Below, one piece after another: positions 28,084 to 38,021 of a stretch of DNA of 64,000 bases. The notes beneath the pieces are model-generated. The model ran no database searches. It was not told the DNA's origin and saw only the letters and a program-made list of their open reading frames with translations. A program made the position numbers and the translations under genes. The DNA is from Pseudomonas sp. R84 (GTDB taxonomy: Bacteria; Pseudomonadota; Gammaproteobacteria; Pseudomonadales; Pseudomonadaceae), in assembly GCF_009834515.1 (NCBI RefSeq), contig NZ_CP019426.1, forward strand, positions 6,537,806 through 6,601,805, written 5' to 3'. Numbering within the stretch: position 1 is the first letter of the stretch; the number at the start of each line of letters is the position of its first letter.

Positions 28084-29526
28084 ATGCTGATCCCCGTGAT
28101 TCTGTCCGGCGGTGCCGGCACCCGTTTGTGGCCGGTGTCCCGCGAGGGCCATCCCAAGCCGTTCATGACCCTGCCCGACGGCCAGTCGCTGCTGGGCAAG
28201 ACCTACCAGCGTGCCGCCGCATTGCTGGACGGCTGGGGTGACATCGTCACGGTGACCAACCGCGAGTACTACTTCCAGAGCAAGGATCACTATTGCGCCG
28301 CCCACGTGTCGCGCCATCGCGGGCACTTCCTGCTGGAGCCGACCGGGCGCAACACGGCGCCGGCCATTGCTGCTGCCGCGTTGTCGCTGCAAGCACTGCA
28401 TGGTGATAACGCGATCATGGTGGTGATGCCCGCCGACCATTTGATCGTCAATCAGGACGCGCTGAAAACGGCGGTCGAGCACGCGGTCAATCTGGCCAAA
28501 GACGGCTATCTGGTGACCTTCGGCGTGATCCCGACGGCGGCGGAAACCGGCTTCGGCTACATTGAGACCGGTGCCCCACTGGATGCCAAAGGTGCGGCGA
28601 AAGTGCAGCGTTTCGTCGAGAAACCCGACCTGCAAACCGCCACGCATTATCTGGAGAGCGGCAACTTCCTGTGGAACTCAGGCATGTTCTGCTTCACCAC
28701 CGCCACGGTGATTGCCGAGCTGCAATTGCACGCGCCCGAACTGCTCGAGCAGACTCGCGCCTGCATGGCCGCCAGCGCGCCGATTGAAACCGTCGGTTGC
28801 CTGCAGCAAGAACTGTCGCCGGCGCTGTTCGCGGAAATCACCGACATTTCCATCGATTACGCACTGATGGAGCGCTCGGAAAAAGTCGTTGTCGTGCCCG
28901 CAGGCTTCGACTGGAGTGACATCGGTTCGTGGGGCGCCGTCGCGGCATTGGTGCCGGCCGACGCAGACAACAACCGCGCCAGCGGCGAAGCGATTTTCAT
29001 CGACAGCCACAACAACTTCGTCCAGAGCGAAGGTCGTCTGGTGGCGACGGTGGGTGTGGATAACTTGATCATCGTCGACACCGCCGACGCGGTGTTGGTG
29101 GCCCATGCCGACCGTGCGCAAGACGTACGCCGCGTGGCCAAGCAACTCAAGGACAAATCCCACGAAGCCTATCGGTTGCATCGTACCGTCAGCCGCCCGT
29201 GGGGTACTTACACGGTTCTCGAAGAAGGTCCGCGCTTCAAGATCAAGCGCATCGTGGTCAAGCCTGGCGGCAAGTTGTCGCTGCAAATGCACCATCACCG
29301 CAACGAACACTGGGTGGTGGTCGAAGGCATGGCCAAGGTCACCAACAATGGCAGCGGTACAACGCTGGTAGCCAAGAACGAATCGACCTTCATCGCCGCC
29401 GGCCACAAGCATCGCCTGGAAAACCCCGGGGTGATCGACCTGGTCATCATCGAAGTGCAAAGCGGCGAATACCTGGGAGAGGACGACATCGTTCGCTTCG
29501 AAGACCAATACGGCAGGACGGTTTAA
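28084..29526 (+). CDS. wbpW: Mannose-1-phosphate guanylyltransferase / mannose-6-phosphate isomerase
   Basis: 480-residue bifunctional enzyme (type II PMI-GMP). The N-terminal guanylyltransferase shows ILSGGAGTRLWPVSREGHPKPF and FVEKPDLQTA. The C-terminal cupin isomerase shows RPWGTYTVLEEGPRFKIKRIVVKPGGKLSLQMHHHRNEHW, with metal-binding His residues. It supplies GDP-mannose for gmd/rmd. The position between gmd and wzm matches P. aeruginosa wbpW; AlgA and PslB are paralogues elsewhere in pseudomonads. Confidence 0.93.
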   Translation: MLIPVILSGGAGTRLWPVSREGHPKPFMTLPDGQSLLGKTYQRAAALLDGWGDIVTVTNREYYFQSKDHYCAAHVSRHRGHFLLEPTGRNTAPAIAAAALSLQALHGDNAIMVVMPADHLIVNQDALKTAVEHAVNLAKDGYLVTFGVIPTAAETGFGYIETGAPLDAKGAAKVQRFVEKPDLQTATHYLESGNFLWNSGMFCFTTATVIAELQLHAPELLEQTRACMAASAPIETVGCLQQELSPALFAEITDISIDYALMERSEKVVVVPAGFDWSDIGSWGAVAALVPADADNNRASGEAIFIDSHNNFVQSEGRLVATVGVDNLIIVDTADAVLVAHADRAQDVRRVAKQLKDKSHEAYRLHRTVSRPWGTYTVLEEGPRFKIKRIVVKPGGKLSLQMHHHRNEHWVVVEGMAKVTNNGSGTTLVAKNESTFIAAGHKHRLENPGVIDLVIIEVQSGEYLGEDDIVRFEDQYGRTV

Positions 29527-30324
29527 ATGCTGCTTTCCCTGTTCCGCTCGTTGCATGGCTACCGGGGTTTCATCCTCGGCAGCGTGCAGCGAGAGTTTCA
29601 AGCCCGGTACCGCAATTCGTTGTTCGGCGCGCTGTGGCCGATCTTCAATCCACTGTCGATGATCGTCGTTTACACCGTGATCTTTTCCCACATCATGCGC
29701 GCCCGTTTACCCGGCGTGGATGACAGCATGGCCTACAGCGTCTACCTCTGCGCCGGGCTGCTGGCGTGGGGACTGTTTTCCGAAATTACCCTGCGCAGCC
29801 AGAACATGTTTCTGGAAAACGCCAACCTGCTGAAGAAAATCAGCTTCCCGCGCATCTGCCTGCCGGTGATAGTGCTGTGCAACGCCGGGATCAACTTCGC
29901 GATCATCATCAGCCTGTTTCTCGGCTTTCTGCTGATCACCGGACGCTGGCCGGGCATGGCCTTGTTGGCGCTGATTCCATTGATCGCCCTGCAAATGATG
30001 TTCTGCGCCGGACTGGGCATGGTCCTCGGCGTATTGAACGTGTTCTTCCGTGATGTCGGTCAGCTGTTCGGCATCTGCCTGCAATTCTGGTTTTGGCTGA
30101 CGCCGATCGTTTACCCGATCACGATCCTGCCGGAATGGGTACAGCGCCTGCTGCAACTCAACCCGCTGACCAATCTGTTCAGCAGTTATCAAAACCTGTT
30201 TCTCTACGGTCAGTGGCCGGTCTGGAGCTCGCTGCTGCCGATCTTCGTCACGGGTGTGCTGTTTTGTCTGATCGGTCTGCGGCTGTTTCGCCAGCGCGTC
30301 GGCGAAATGGTGGATGAACTCTGA
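29527..30324 (+). CDS. wzm: ABC transporter permease for A-band polysaccharide export
   Basis: 265-residue inner-membrane protein of the ABC-2 family with about six helices. It begins with the typical cytosolic stretch SVQREFQARYRNSLFGALWPIFNP and has LKKISFPRICLPVI in the middle. It pairs with Wzt to export undecaprenyl-linked D-rhamnan to the periplasm. The ATG follows the wbpW stop directly, and the stop overlaps the wzt start by one base. Confidence 0.93.
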   Translation: MLLSLFRSLHGYRGFILGSVQREFQARYRNSLFGALWPIFNPLSMIVVYTVIFSHIMRARLPGVDDSMAYSVYLCAGLLAWGLFSEITLRSQNMFLENANLLKKISFPRICLPVIVLCNAGINFAIIISLFLGFLLITGRWPGMALLALIPLIALQMMFCAGLGMVLGVLNVFFRDVGQLFGICLQFWFWLTPIVYPITILPEWVQRLLQLNPLTNLFSSYQNLFLYGQWPVWSSLLPIFVTGVLFCLIGLRLFRQRVGEMVDEL

Positions 30325-31577
30325 TGGGGCATATTCGCGTCACCGGCCTGAGCAAGGCCTACAAACAATACCCTAACCGCTGGAGCCGACTGGCCGAGTG
30401 GCTGCTCCCGTTTTCGCCGATCCGCCACCGCCAGCACTGGGTGCTGCAAGACGTCGAATTCGAAATCGCCCCCGGTGAAGCGGTGGGCATCGTCGGCGCC
30501 AACGGCGCGGGCAAAAGCACTTTGCTGAAGATGATCACCGGCACCACCCAACCCACCACCGGCACAATCGAACTGCAAGGCCGCGTGGCCGCGCTGCTGG
30601 AGCTGGGCATGGGTTTCCACCCGGATTTCACCGGTCGCCAGAACGCCATCATGGCCGGCCAGTTGCTGGGCATGCAGCTCGAAGAAATCGAGGCACTGAT
30701 ACCCGACATCGAGCATTTCGCCGAGATCGGCGACGCCATCGACCAGCCGGTACGCACTTACTCCAGCGGCATGCAGATGCGCCTGGCGTTCAGCGTCGCC
30801 ACGGCGCGACGCCCGGACATCCTTATCGTCGACGAGGCACTGTCGGTGGGCGACGCCTACTTCCAGCACAAAAGCTTCGAACGCATCCGCAGTTTCCGCA
30901 AATCCGGCACCACGCTGCTGATCGTGTCCCACGACCGTTCGGCCATTCAATCGATCTGCGATTCGGCGATTCTGCTCAAGGATGGCCGCATGGCCATGTA
31001 CGGCAAACCCGAACCCGTGCTCGATTATTACAACGCGCTGATGGCCGAACGCGAGGGCCAGATCGTCCGTCAGGAAATGCTCGCCGGCGGCGAAGTGCAA
31101 ACCGTCTCCGGTACCGGCGAAGCAGCGATTCTCGGCGTGCGCCTGCTCGATGAAAACGATCGCAGCATCGACGCTGCCGAAGTCGGTCAAGCGGTGGTGC
31201 TCGAAGTGAAAGTTGAAGTGCGCAAGGACATCGAACGGCTGGTACTGGGTTTTATCCTCAAGGATCGTCTGGGCCAGATGATGTACGGCATCAACACCCA
31301 CCGCCTCGACAAGGCGCTGACCGACCTGCACGCCGGCGAGCGTTTCACCTATCGCTTCGCTTTCGTCATGGGGTTGGGCAAAGGCAATTATTCCGTATCG
31401 CTGAGCCTGTCGCGCCTGGACTCTCACCTCGATCGCAATTTCGAATGGCGCGACTACGGGCTGGTGTTCCACGTGATCAACAATCGGCAGGAAGATTTTG
31501 TCGGCTGCTCATGGCTGGGTGCCAAGACCACCATCTCGCGCGACACCGAAGTCCGGCCTGTCGAGCGCTTGCCATGA
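30324..31577 (+). CDS. wzt: ABC transporter ATP-binding protein with C-terminal glycan-binding domain
   Basis: 417-residue ATPase. Walker A is GANGAGKSTLLK, the signature is YSSGMQMRLAFS and Walker B is ILIVDEALSVGD, all within the first 240 residues. The C-terminal 150 residues form a beta-rich domain (starting near EAAILGVRLLDENDRSIDAAEVG) like the carbohydrate-binding domain of Wzt proteins that recognise a capped glycan end. That points to export of a terminally modified chain, fitting the methyltransferase gene in the opposite operon. It overlaps wbpX by ATGA. Confidence 0.93.
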   Translation: MGHIRVTGLSKAYKQYPNRWSRLAEWLLPFSPIRHRQHWVLQDVEFEIAPGEAVGIVGANGAGKSTLLKMITGTTQPTTGTIELQGRVAALLELGMGFHPDFTGRQNAIMAGQLLGMQLEEIEALIPDIEHFAEIGDAIDQPVRTYSSGMQMRLAFSVATARRPDILIVDEALSVGDAYFQHKSFERIRSFRKSGTTLLIVSHDRSAIQSICDSAILLKDGRMAMYGKPEPVLDYYNALMAEREGQIVRQEMLAGGEVQTVSGTGEAAILGVRLLDENDRSIDAAEVGQAVVLEVKVEVRKDIERLVLGFILKDRLGQMMYGINTHRLDKALTDLHAGERFTYRFAFVMGLGKGNYSVSLSLSRLDSHLDRNFEWRDYGLVFHVINNRQEDFVGCSWLGAKTTISRDTEVRPVERLP

Positions 31578-32941
31578 CCCGCTTGCTCGTCGAATGCACC
31601 CATGTGTTCAAACACCCGACCATCAACTCGGGGATTCAGCGTGTGGTGCGCAACGTCATCAAGCAACTGCCCGCCAGCGCCGCAGGTGTGGAGTGCATGC
31701 CGGTGGTGGTACTCAATGGCGAACTCTACCGCGTGCTGCAACTGGCATCGCTCGATACGCCTTTTTTCAACAGGCTGGAAACCTTCGGAGGACGCCTGGA
31801 GCGCCTCGCTCATCGCTTCTGGCAGTGGCATCAGCGTCGTGATGCGCAACTCACCTCGAAACTGGCGCGACGGATTTTGTATGTCGGCTACCGGCTGACA
31901 ATCTTCGGCGCGTTCGGCCTGCCGATCCGCCTGATCCGACAGATCAACCGCACGCAACTGCTCAAACGTTGCTCCCCCCTGCAACATCGGCCGGGCGATC
32001 AACTGGTGTTGCTGGATTCATCCTGGCACTCGGATTTGTTCGCCCACGTCGAGCGACTCAAACGCGACGGCGTCGGCATGATCGCGGTGATCTACGACTT
32101 GATCCCTCTGACTCATCCGCAGTTTTACGACACGCGTCTGGTCGAGGTTTTCAGCGAGTGGTTCGACTGGATCACCCGCACGGCCGACGGCTACATGGCT
32201 ATCTCCGCCACGGTGCGCGATCAGGTGCGTGAAGAATTGCAGCGCAGAATCGGTGCCGAACAAACCGACCAGCGCTGGTTCGATTTCTTTCACTTGGGTT
32301 CCGAACTGGATCTGCATACCGACCATGCGACGGTCGATCCGCGCCTGAAGCAATTGTTCACGACAACAGACCCGGTTTACCTGATGGTCAGCACCATCGA
32401 ACCACGCAAGAACCATGCGTATCTGCTCGATGCCTTCGAACGCGCCTGGATCACAGGCTCGACCGCACGGCTGTGCATCGCCGGGCGGGTCGGCTGGAAA
32501 TGCGATGCCCTCCTCGCCCGGGTGCGCAATCATCCAGAGCTGAATCAGCGTCTGTTCATGTTTAACGACCTCAGTGACACCAGCCTTGAACACGCCTACG
32601 CCCACGCCAGTGCACTGGTGTTTCCTTCGTTCGTCGAAGGCTTCGGCTTGCCCTTGGTGGAAGCCATGCAGCGTGGCTTGCCGGCGATGGGTAGTGACAT
32701 TGCGGTGTTTCGCGAAATCGGAGGCGAGTTCATGGCGTATTTCGATTTGCAGGATCCGCAAAGCCTTGCCGACTTGATCAACGGCTTCCAGTGCAGCGGC
32801 CAGTTCCCTGCCGCCCGCGATGTTGCTGATTGGCAGTGGATCGGCTGGCGCGAAGCCAGTCAGCAACTGGCCGAACGCAGTGTGCGTAATGTTCTGCAAG
32901 CGCCGGCGGCGCCAGCGAGGCAGCATGCGCATAGCGCTTAA
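31574..32941 (+). CDS. wbpX: Glycosyltransferase WbpX (D-rhamnosyltransferase)
   Basis: 455-residue family 4 glycosyltransferase: N-terminus MTRLLVECTHVFKHPTINSGIQRVVRN, donor-site motif ALVFPSFVEGFGLPLVEAMQRGLP (E-x7-E), and MVSTIEPRKNHAYLLDAF. The ATG at 31574 overlaps the wzt stop; an in-frame start further upstream lies inside wzt and is rejected. In P. aeruginosa WbpX adds D-rhamnose to the A-band chain. The same role is inferred from identical gene order. Confidence 0.88.
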   Translation: MTRLLVECTHVFKHPTINSGIQRVVRNVIKQLPASAAGVECMPVVVLNGELYRVLQLASLDTPFFNRLETFGGRLERLAHRFWQWHQRRDAQLTSKLARRILYVGYRLTIFGAFGLPIRLIRQINRTQLLKRCSPLQHRPGDQLVLLDSSWHSDLFAHVERLKRDGVGMIAVIYDLIPLTHPQFYDTRLVEVFSEWFDWITRTADGYMAISATVRDQVREELQRRIGAEQTDQRWFDFFHLGSELDLHTDHATVDPRLKQLFTTTDPVYLMVSTIEPRKNHAYLLDAFERAWITGSTARLCIAGRVGWKCDALLARVRNHPELNQRLFMFNDLSDTSLEHAYAHASALVFPSFVEGFGLPLVEAMQRGLPAMGSDIAVFREIGGEFMAYFDLQDPQSLADLINGFQCSGQFPAARDVADWQWIGWREASQQLAERSVRNVLQAPAAPARQHAHSA

Positions 32942-34055
32942 CGCACGCATTCTCCAGGCACCGCGCACCGGCATCGGCCATTACGTTGCCGAACTGGTCA
33001 ACGCCTTGCGCAGCGAACCCGAGATTGACGTGACCTTGTTCCACGGGTGGGGCTGGAGCTCGGCGCTGCCGGAAGCGGCCATGCCCGGTTACTCGCGCCT
33101 GACGCCGCTGCTGCGACAGATTCCCGGGGCTTATCAGGCGCGCCGCTGGCTGGAGCAGAAACGCTTCGATCAGGGGCGCGCGCAAGGTATCGACCTCTAT
33201 CACGAACCGAGCCTGTGGCCGCTGGCCTTCGACGGCCCGACCGTGATCACCCTGCATGACCTGACCCACCTGCATTTCCCTGAGACCCAGCCCCCGGCGC
33301 GGCTCAAGGAAATCGAACGTCGATTGGCCGTGGGTGTGCAGCAAGCCCAAGTGATTCTCACCGACTCGCAAGCCATCGCCGAGGAAGCTCAAGCCTATTT
33401 CAGCCTGCCTGCCGAGCGTTTCGTCGTTGCACCACTGGGCATCGCCGAGCGCTTTCATCCGCGCGAGGCGAGCACCATTGATGCGGTGCTCAAGGCGCAT
33501 GCGGTGGCGGCGCGGGAATATTTTCTATGCGTGGGCACGCTGGAGCCGCGCAAGAACCTTGGCCTGGCCCTGCGCGCCCATGCCCTGTTACCCGAAGCCG
33601 TGCGCCAGCGTTATCCGCTGCTGATCGTCGGCATGGCCGGCTGGGAGCGCGAGCAGTTCAGTGAACCTTTGCGTCAGGCGCTGGCCAGCGGGCATGTGTG
33701 CCTGCTCGGCTATCTGCCCGATGAACAGGTCGCGCAATTGCTGGCCGGTGCCCGCGCACTGATTTTTCCATCGCTGTACGAAGGGTTTGGTCTGCCGGTA
33801 CTGGAGGCCATGGCCAGTGGCACCCCGGTGGTGCTCACGCATTCTTCGGCGATGCCGGAAGTCGCCGGTGCAGCGGGCAACTATATTGAAGCTGACGATG
33901 CAGAAGGCCTGCGTGATGCGCTGAGCCGACTGATCGACGATCAAGCGCATTGGCAGGCATGCCAAGAAGCCGGGTTACAGCAGTCACGGCTTTTTTCCTG
34001 GGAGCGTTGTGCACAGGCCACCGCCAGTGCCTACCGCCAGGCCATGGGAGGTTGA
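32925..34055 (+). CDS. wbpY: Glycosyltransferase WbpY (D-rhamnosyltransferase)
   Basis: 376-residue GT4 enzyme beginning MRIALNARILQAPRTGIGHYVAELVNAL, with CVGTLEPRKNLGLALRAH and the donor motif ALIFPSLYEGFGLPVLEAMASGTPVVL. The ATG at 32925 lies inside the end of wbpX (17-base overlap), with GCGAGG close upstream. By order it corresponds to WbpY, one of the three rhamnosyltransferases building the A-band repeat. Linkage specificity is not readable here. Confidence 0.88.
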   Translation: MRIALNARILQAPRTGIGHYVAELVNALRSEPEIDVTLFHGWGWSSALPEAAMPGYSRLTPLLRQIPGAYQARRWLEQKRFDQGRAQGIDLYHEPSLWPLAFDGPTVITLHDLTHLHFPETQPPARLKEIERRLAVGVQQAQVILTDSQAIAEEAQAYFSLPAERFVVAPLGIAERFHPREASTIDAVLKAHAVAAREYFLCVGTLEPRKNLGLALRAHALLPEAVRQRYPLLIVGMAGWEREQFSEPLRQALASGHVCLLGYLPDEQVAQLLAGARALIFPSLYEGFGLPVLEAMASGTPVVLTHSSAMPEVAGAAGNYIEADDAEGLRDALSRLIDDQAHWQACQEAGLQQSRLFSWERCAQATASAYRQAMGG

Positions 34056-35186
34056 ATGCGAGTTCTTCATTTTTTCAAGACGTACCTGCCTGACTCGGTC
34101 GGCGGCATTGAGCAAGTGATCTTCCAACTGTGCGAGAGCGGCGCCCAGCACGGTATCGACGGCCAGGTGCTGACCCTCAGTGCTGACCCGACACCGCCCG
34201 TGGTGAAATTGGGCCAGCACGAAGTGCACCGCGCCAAACTCGACATCCAGTTCGCCTCCACGGGTTTTTCCTGGAGCGTGTTCAAACAGTTTCGCGAACT
34301 GGCGGCCGAGGCCGACGTGGTCAATTACCACTTCCCGTGGCCGTTCATGGACCTGGTGCATTTCGCCAGTGCGATGAATAAACCGAGTGTGGTGACTTAT
34401 CACTCGGACATCATTCGCCAGAAGCACCTGCTCAAACTCTATCGCCCGTTGATGAACCGCTTCCTCGCCAGCGCCGACCGCATTGTTGCCGCTTCGCCGA
34501 ACTACCTGCACACCAGCGATGTGCTGCAACAGTTCCAGAACAAGACCCGAGTAATTCCCTACGGTTTGAACAAGGCTGGTTATCCACAGGCGGATGCAGA
34601 GCGGATGAATCGCTGGCGCCAGCAGGTTGGGGATAAGTTTTTTCTGTTTGTCGGGGTGATGCGTTACTACAAGGGCCTGCACATTCTGCTCGAGGCGCTG
34701 AAAGACGTGGATTATCCCGTCGTCATTGTCGGTGCCGGGCCATTGGAACTGGAACTGCACGCTCAAGCGCAAGCGCTGGGCCTGCGCAATATTCATTTCC
34801 TCGGACGCTTGGGTGACGAGGACAAAGTCGCGCTGCTGCAACTGAGCTACGCGATTGTTTTCCCGTCACACCTGCGCTCGGAAGCTTTCGGCATCTCGCT
34901 GCTGGAAGGTGCGATGTACGGCAAACCGATGATTTCCAGCGAGATCGGCACTGGCACCAGCTACATCAATATTCACAACGAAACCGGGCTGGTGGTCCCG
35001 CCCAGTCATCCACAGGCGTTTCGCGAGGCGATGCGCACGCTCTGGGAAGACCCGGTGCGCGCCGCTGCCATGGGGGTGAAAGCCGAAGCGCGTTACCGGC
35101 AGTTATTCACAGCCGATGAAATGGGCCGCAAATGGACAGAGCTGTATCAGGAATTGCTGGAAGAGAAATCGCTGTCCTACGCCTGA
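34056..35186 (+). CDS. wbpZ: Glycosyltransferase WbpZ (A-band initiating mannosyl/rhamnosyltransferase)
   Basis: 376-residue GT4 enzyme starting MRVLHFFKTYLPDSVGGIEQVIFQL. It has LFVGVMRYYKGLHILLEALKDV and the donor motif VFPSHLRSEAFGISLLEGAMYGKPMI. The ATG follows the wbpY stop directly, with GGAGG upstream. In P. aeruginosa WbpZ adds the first D-rhamnose to the lipid-linked primer; the same is inferred here. It is the last gene of the plus-strand operon, followed by a strong inverted repeat. Confidence 0.88.
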   Translation: MRVLHFFKTYLPDSVGGIEQVIFQLCESGAQHGIDGQVLTLSADPTPPVVKLGQHEVHRAKLDIQFASTGFSWSVFKQFRELAAEADVVNYHFPWPFMDLVHFASAMNKPSVVTYHSDIIRQKHLLKLYRPLMNRFLASADRIVAASPNYLHTSDVLQQFQNKTRVIPYGLNKAGYPQADAERMNRWRQQVGDKFFLFVGVMRYYKGLHILLEALKDVDYPVVIVGAGPLELELHAQAQALGLRNIHFLGRLGDEDKVALLQLSYAIVFPSHLRSEAFGISLLEGAMYGKPMISSEIGTGTSYINIHNETGLVVPPSHPQAFREAMRTLWEDPVRAAAMGVKAEARYRQLFTADEMGRKWTELYQELLEEKSLSYA

Positions 35187-35207
35187 GCGTGGGTTGAATA
35201 CCGATCC

Positions 35208-35312
35208 CCTGTAGGAGCTGCCGAAGGCTCGGGCCGCGATCGGACGATCTTTTGATCTTGTTTTTAAAAATCAAAATCAAAAGAACGCGGCCTTCGGCAG
35301 CTCCTACACGGG
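35208..35312. repeat. Dispersed inverted-repeat element (GTAGGAGCT family), copy 3
   Basis: Perfect 19-base inverted repeat (35211-35229 against 35291-35309; arms TGTAGGAGCTGCCGAAGGC). It encloses an AT-rich middle with GATCTTTTGATC and a T5/A5 stretch. It lies between the convergent wbpZ and oxidoreductase genes and probably ends both transcripts. Confidence 0.9.
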
Positions 35313-35318
35313 TTCGGG

Positions 35319-37349
35319 TTACAGGTCTAAGACCAGTGGCTGATTGCTTTGCGCCGGAACGGCACAGCAAATCAGCACATGCCCCGCTTCCGGAATATCC
35401 GCCGGCGGCTGTGGATAATTCACTGCACCACTGACCAGCCGGGTCTTGCACGTACCGCACGAACCACCGCGGCAACTGAACTCCGGCCGTAATCCGCGGC
35501 TTTCCGCCAGCTCCAGCAAACTCCCGCCATCGGGCTGCCAGCGCGCCTCTTTCGCCGAGCGCTCGAACACCACCGGGACCGATGTGGTCGCTGAGGGCGG
35601 TTGTTCGATGACGATCGCGTCCGGATCGGCCTGACGTTTCAGCGTCGACGGGCCAAAGGTTTCCGCATGAATCTGTGCGTCACGCACCTCCAGCTCGCGC
35701 AGGGTGTCGTACAACCCTTGAGTAAAAGCACCGGGGCCGCAAAGCACAAAGTCGAGCAGGTCGAAGTCTTCGGCATCCAGCAGGTTCCTCAGCACGGTGC
35801 CGTCGATGCGACCACGCACATCGAAATCCTCGCCCTCTTGCAGATCGGCTTCCGGCTGGCTGAGCAATCGCAGGATTCGTACAGAGTCACCTGCGGTTTC
35901 GAGCAAACGATCCAGCTCCCTGCGAAACGGCTGATCGGCGAGGCTGCGTGAACTCTGCAGCAACAATGTCGGACGAATCCCCCGAGTGCGTAAGCCTTGG
36001 TAAACCACCTCACGCAACATCGACAGCAACGGCGTGATGCCCACACCGGCGGCCAACAGCACCAACGGTCGCTGCTCCTGCGGCGCGACGGTGAAATGCC
36101 CTTGCGGTGCCCGTGCTTCGAGTACATCGCCGACACGAATCTGCTCATGCAGGTGCGACGAGATCAGTCCTTCGCGCTTCACGCTGATGCGGTAGAAACC
36201 ATCTGATGGCGCACTCGAAAGGCTGTAGGTGCGGATGTGCACCTCGCCATCAATGGTGAAACGCAGCGGTAGATGCTGGCCGGCGAGAAACACCGGTAAA
36301 CCGGCGCCATCGTTCGGCTCCAGATAGATCGAGCGGATGTTGCGGCTCTCCGCCTCAATTTTCGCCACCCGCAGCGGCCGCCACTGGTTCCCCAGCGCCT
36401 GCGCCTGCAAACGCGCATCCGCCTCAGCCCAATTGCCGGTCAACAGACTAGTCGGCGACATGCCGTCGAAGCGCCAGCGCAACGCCAAGGCTGCCGGGCG
36501 CCGCACCAGTTTCTCCACTTCAAATGTCCACAACCGTTCCGCACCTTGAAACGCCTCGATCTGCGGGTCATCGAGAAGGATCTCGGTGCGCCCGCTGAGT
36601 TGCAGCAGATCACCTGTGGAAAAGTCGATGAACAGCAGGCCGGCCTTGGGATTGAGCAACAGATTGCCGAGAGTGTTGAAATGCAGGTTGCCGGCGAAGT
36701 CGGGGATGGTCAGACGATTGCCTTCCACCCGCACGAAACCGGCCTGGCCGCCACGATGAGAAACATCCACCGCGCGCTCGCCCTCGACATCCACATAACT
36801 GGCGACGAAAAACGTATCGGCGCCAGTGATCAACGCAGTGGCCGCGTCATCTAGGCCGTGCAGATATTCAGCCGGGCGCGTCTGCGGATCCGTCAGCGGC
36901 ACACGTTGATACTGGCGCAGTTGAATGTATTGCGGGCAGTTGCCGAAGGCTTGATCCACGCTCACCTCAAAACCCTGAGCGCTCAGATTGCCGACATGGC
37001 CGTTAAGGCGATTGCGCCGGCGGGTGTGCAACTCGATGCCAAGCAAACCGATCGGTTCGCCGTTACGCAGTTGCGCCGGGTCATCGGCAGCAGGCTGGCT
37101 GGCGAAATGCAGATGCTCGGGATCCGGCGAATGGGCAAACCCCGGCGCGCCTTCGAGCACACTGGCCCACGGCCGCCCTTGCGCATCGACTGCGCCGTAT
37201 AGCATGAAGGGCAGTTGCTGATAGAACTCGCGGTGCTGATCAGGCATCCAGGTGCGAATCACCTTACGCCCGAAGGCTTCCATGCGTTCAGCAACCCCGA
37301 CCTTCGCTTGCAACTGTTGCTCGCCAGCGTGCCACGGTGAACGTTCCAT
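35319..37349 (-). CDS. Fusion oxidoreductase: PNPOx-like domain + FNR-type flavin reductase + 2Fe-2S ferredoxin
   Basis: 676-residue three-domain protein. Residues about 1-320 are a pyridoxamine-phosphate-oxidase-like FMN barrel (PFMLYGAVDAQGRPWASVLEG). Residues about 330-570 are a ferredoxin-NADP reductase unit with LRFTIDGEVHIRTYSLSSAP for FAD and LLAAGVGITPLLSMLREVV for NAD(P). The last 85 residues are a plant-type ferredoxin with cluster ligands in CRGGSCGTCKTRL and a final Cys in VLICCAVP. Electrons would pass from NAD(P)H through FAD and the cluster. The ATG at 37349 has GAGAGG upstream. The substrate is unknown. It follows a glutathione S-transferase gene by 45 bases. Confidence 0.88.
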   Translation of the reverse strand: MERSPWHAGEQQLQAKVGVAERMEAFGRKVIRTWMPDQHREFYQQLPFMLYGAVDAQGRPWASVLEGAPGFAHSPDPEHLHFASQPAADDPAQLRNGEPIGLLGIELHTRRRNRLNGHVGNLSAQGFEVSVDQAFGNCPQYIQLRQYQRVPLTDPQTRPAEYLHGLDDAATALITGADTFFVASYVDVEGERAVDVSHRGGQAGFVRVEGNRLTIPDFAGNLHFNTLGNLLLNPKAGLLFIDFSTGDLLQLSGRTEILLDDPQIEAFQGAERLWTFEVEKLVRRPAALALRWRFDGMSPTSLLTGNWAEADARLQAQALGNQWRPLRVAKIEAESRNIRSIYLEPNDGAGLPVFLAGQHLPLRFTIDGEVHIRTYSLSSAPSDGFYRISVKREGLISSHLHEQIRVGDVLEARAPQGHFTVAPQEQRPLVLLAAGVGITPLLSMLREVVYQGLRTRGIRPTLLLQSSRSLADQPFRRELDRLLETAGDSVRILRLLSQPEADLQEGEDFDVRGRIDGTVLRNLLDAEDFDLLDFVLCGPGAFTQGLYDTLRELEVRDAQIHAETFGPSTLKRQADPDAIVIEQPPSATTSVPVVFERSAKEARWQPDGGSLLELAESRGLRPEFSCRGGSCGTCKTRLVSGAVNYPQPPADIPEAGHVLICCAVPAQSNQPLVLDL

Positions 37350-37394
37350 CACGACCTCTCCCCTGCACCGTCGGCACAGTGTGGATTGCGAAAA

Positions 37395-38021
37395 TCAGGC
37401 GGTGGTTTGCAGACCGGCAACCGTGCGCGGCATGCCGACGAAACCAGGCAGGGCCTCGACCCGGGCCAGCCAGGCGCGGACGTTGCCGTAGTCGTCCAGC
37501 GACACGTTGCCTTCCGGTGCGTGGGCGATGTAACTGTAGGCCGAAACGTCGGCAATACTCGGCTCGTCACCGGCCAGATACACGGTTTTGCCTAATTCGA
37601 TGTCCATCACCTTGAGCAGGTTGTGCGCACGGGTAATCGCCTCTTCTGCATTCAGTTGGGCACCAAACACCGTGACCAATCGCGCAGCAGCGGGGCCGAA
37701 AGCGATCGGTCCTGCGGCGGCCGACAACCAGCGCTGTACCCGTGCGGCGCCGACAGGATCGGTTGGCAGCCAACGACCATGGCCGTATTTCTGCGCCAGA
37801 TACACCAGAATCGCGTTGGAATCGGCCAGCACCACGCCGTCGTCATCAATGGCCGGCACTTGGCCGAAACTGTTGATCGCGAGGTAGGCCGGCTGCTTGT
37901 GCTCACCTTTGGCCAGATCGACGAAGATCAGCTCGGTCGGTAGTTGCAGCAGGGACAACATCAGCTCGACACGGTGGGCGTGGCCGGAACGTGGGAAGTT
38001 GTAGAGTTTGATCGCTTGCAT
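37395..38021 (-). CDS. Glutathione S-transferase family protein
   Basis: 208-residue GST. The thioredoxin-like N-terminal domain ([22 protein letters not shown]) has the glutathione-site sequence [27 protein letters not shown]. The C-terminal helical domain contains [22 protein letters not shown]. The ATG at 38021 has GGAG upstream. It is co-directional with and just upstream of the fusion oxidoreductase gene, and downstream of a LysR-type gene. The three probably form a detoxification or redox unit. Confidence 0.9.
   Translation of the reverse strand: MQAIKLYNFPRSGHAHRVELMLSLLQLPTELIFVDLAKGEHKQPAYLAINSFGQVPAIDDDGVVLADSNAILVYLAQKYGHGRWLPTDPVGAARVQRWLSAAAGPIAFGPAAARLVTVFGAQLNAEEAITRAHNLLKVMDIELGKTVYLAGDEPSIADVSAYSYIAHAPEGNVSLDDYGNVRAWLARVEALPGFVGMPRTVAGLQTTA

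Noticed and set aside
31468..31486. TGTTCCACGTGATCAA, a possible second parS in wzt
   Set aside because: Only the left half matches; the right arm has several mismatches, so ParB binding is unlikely.
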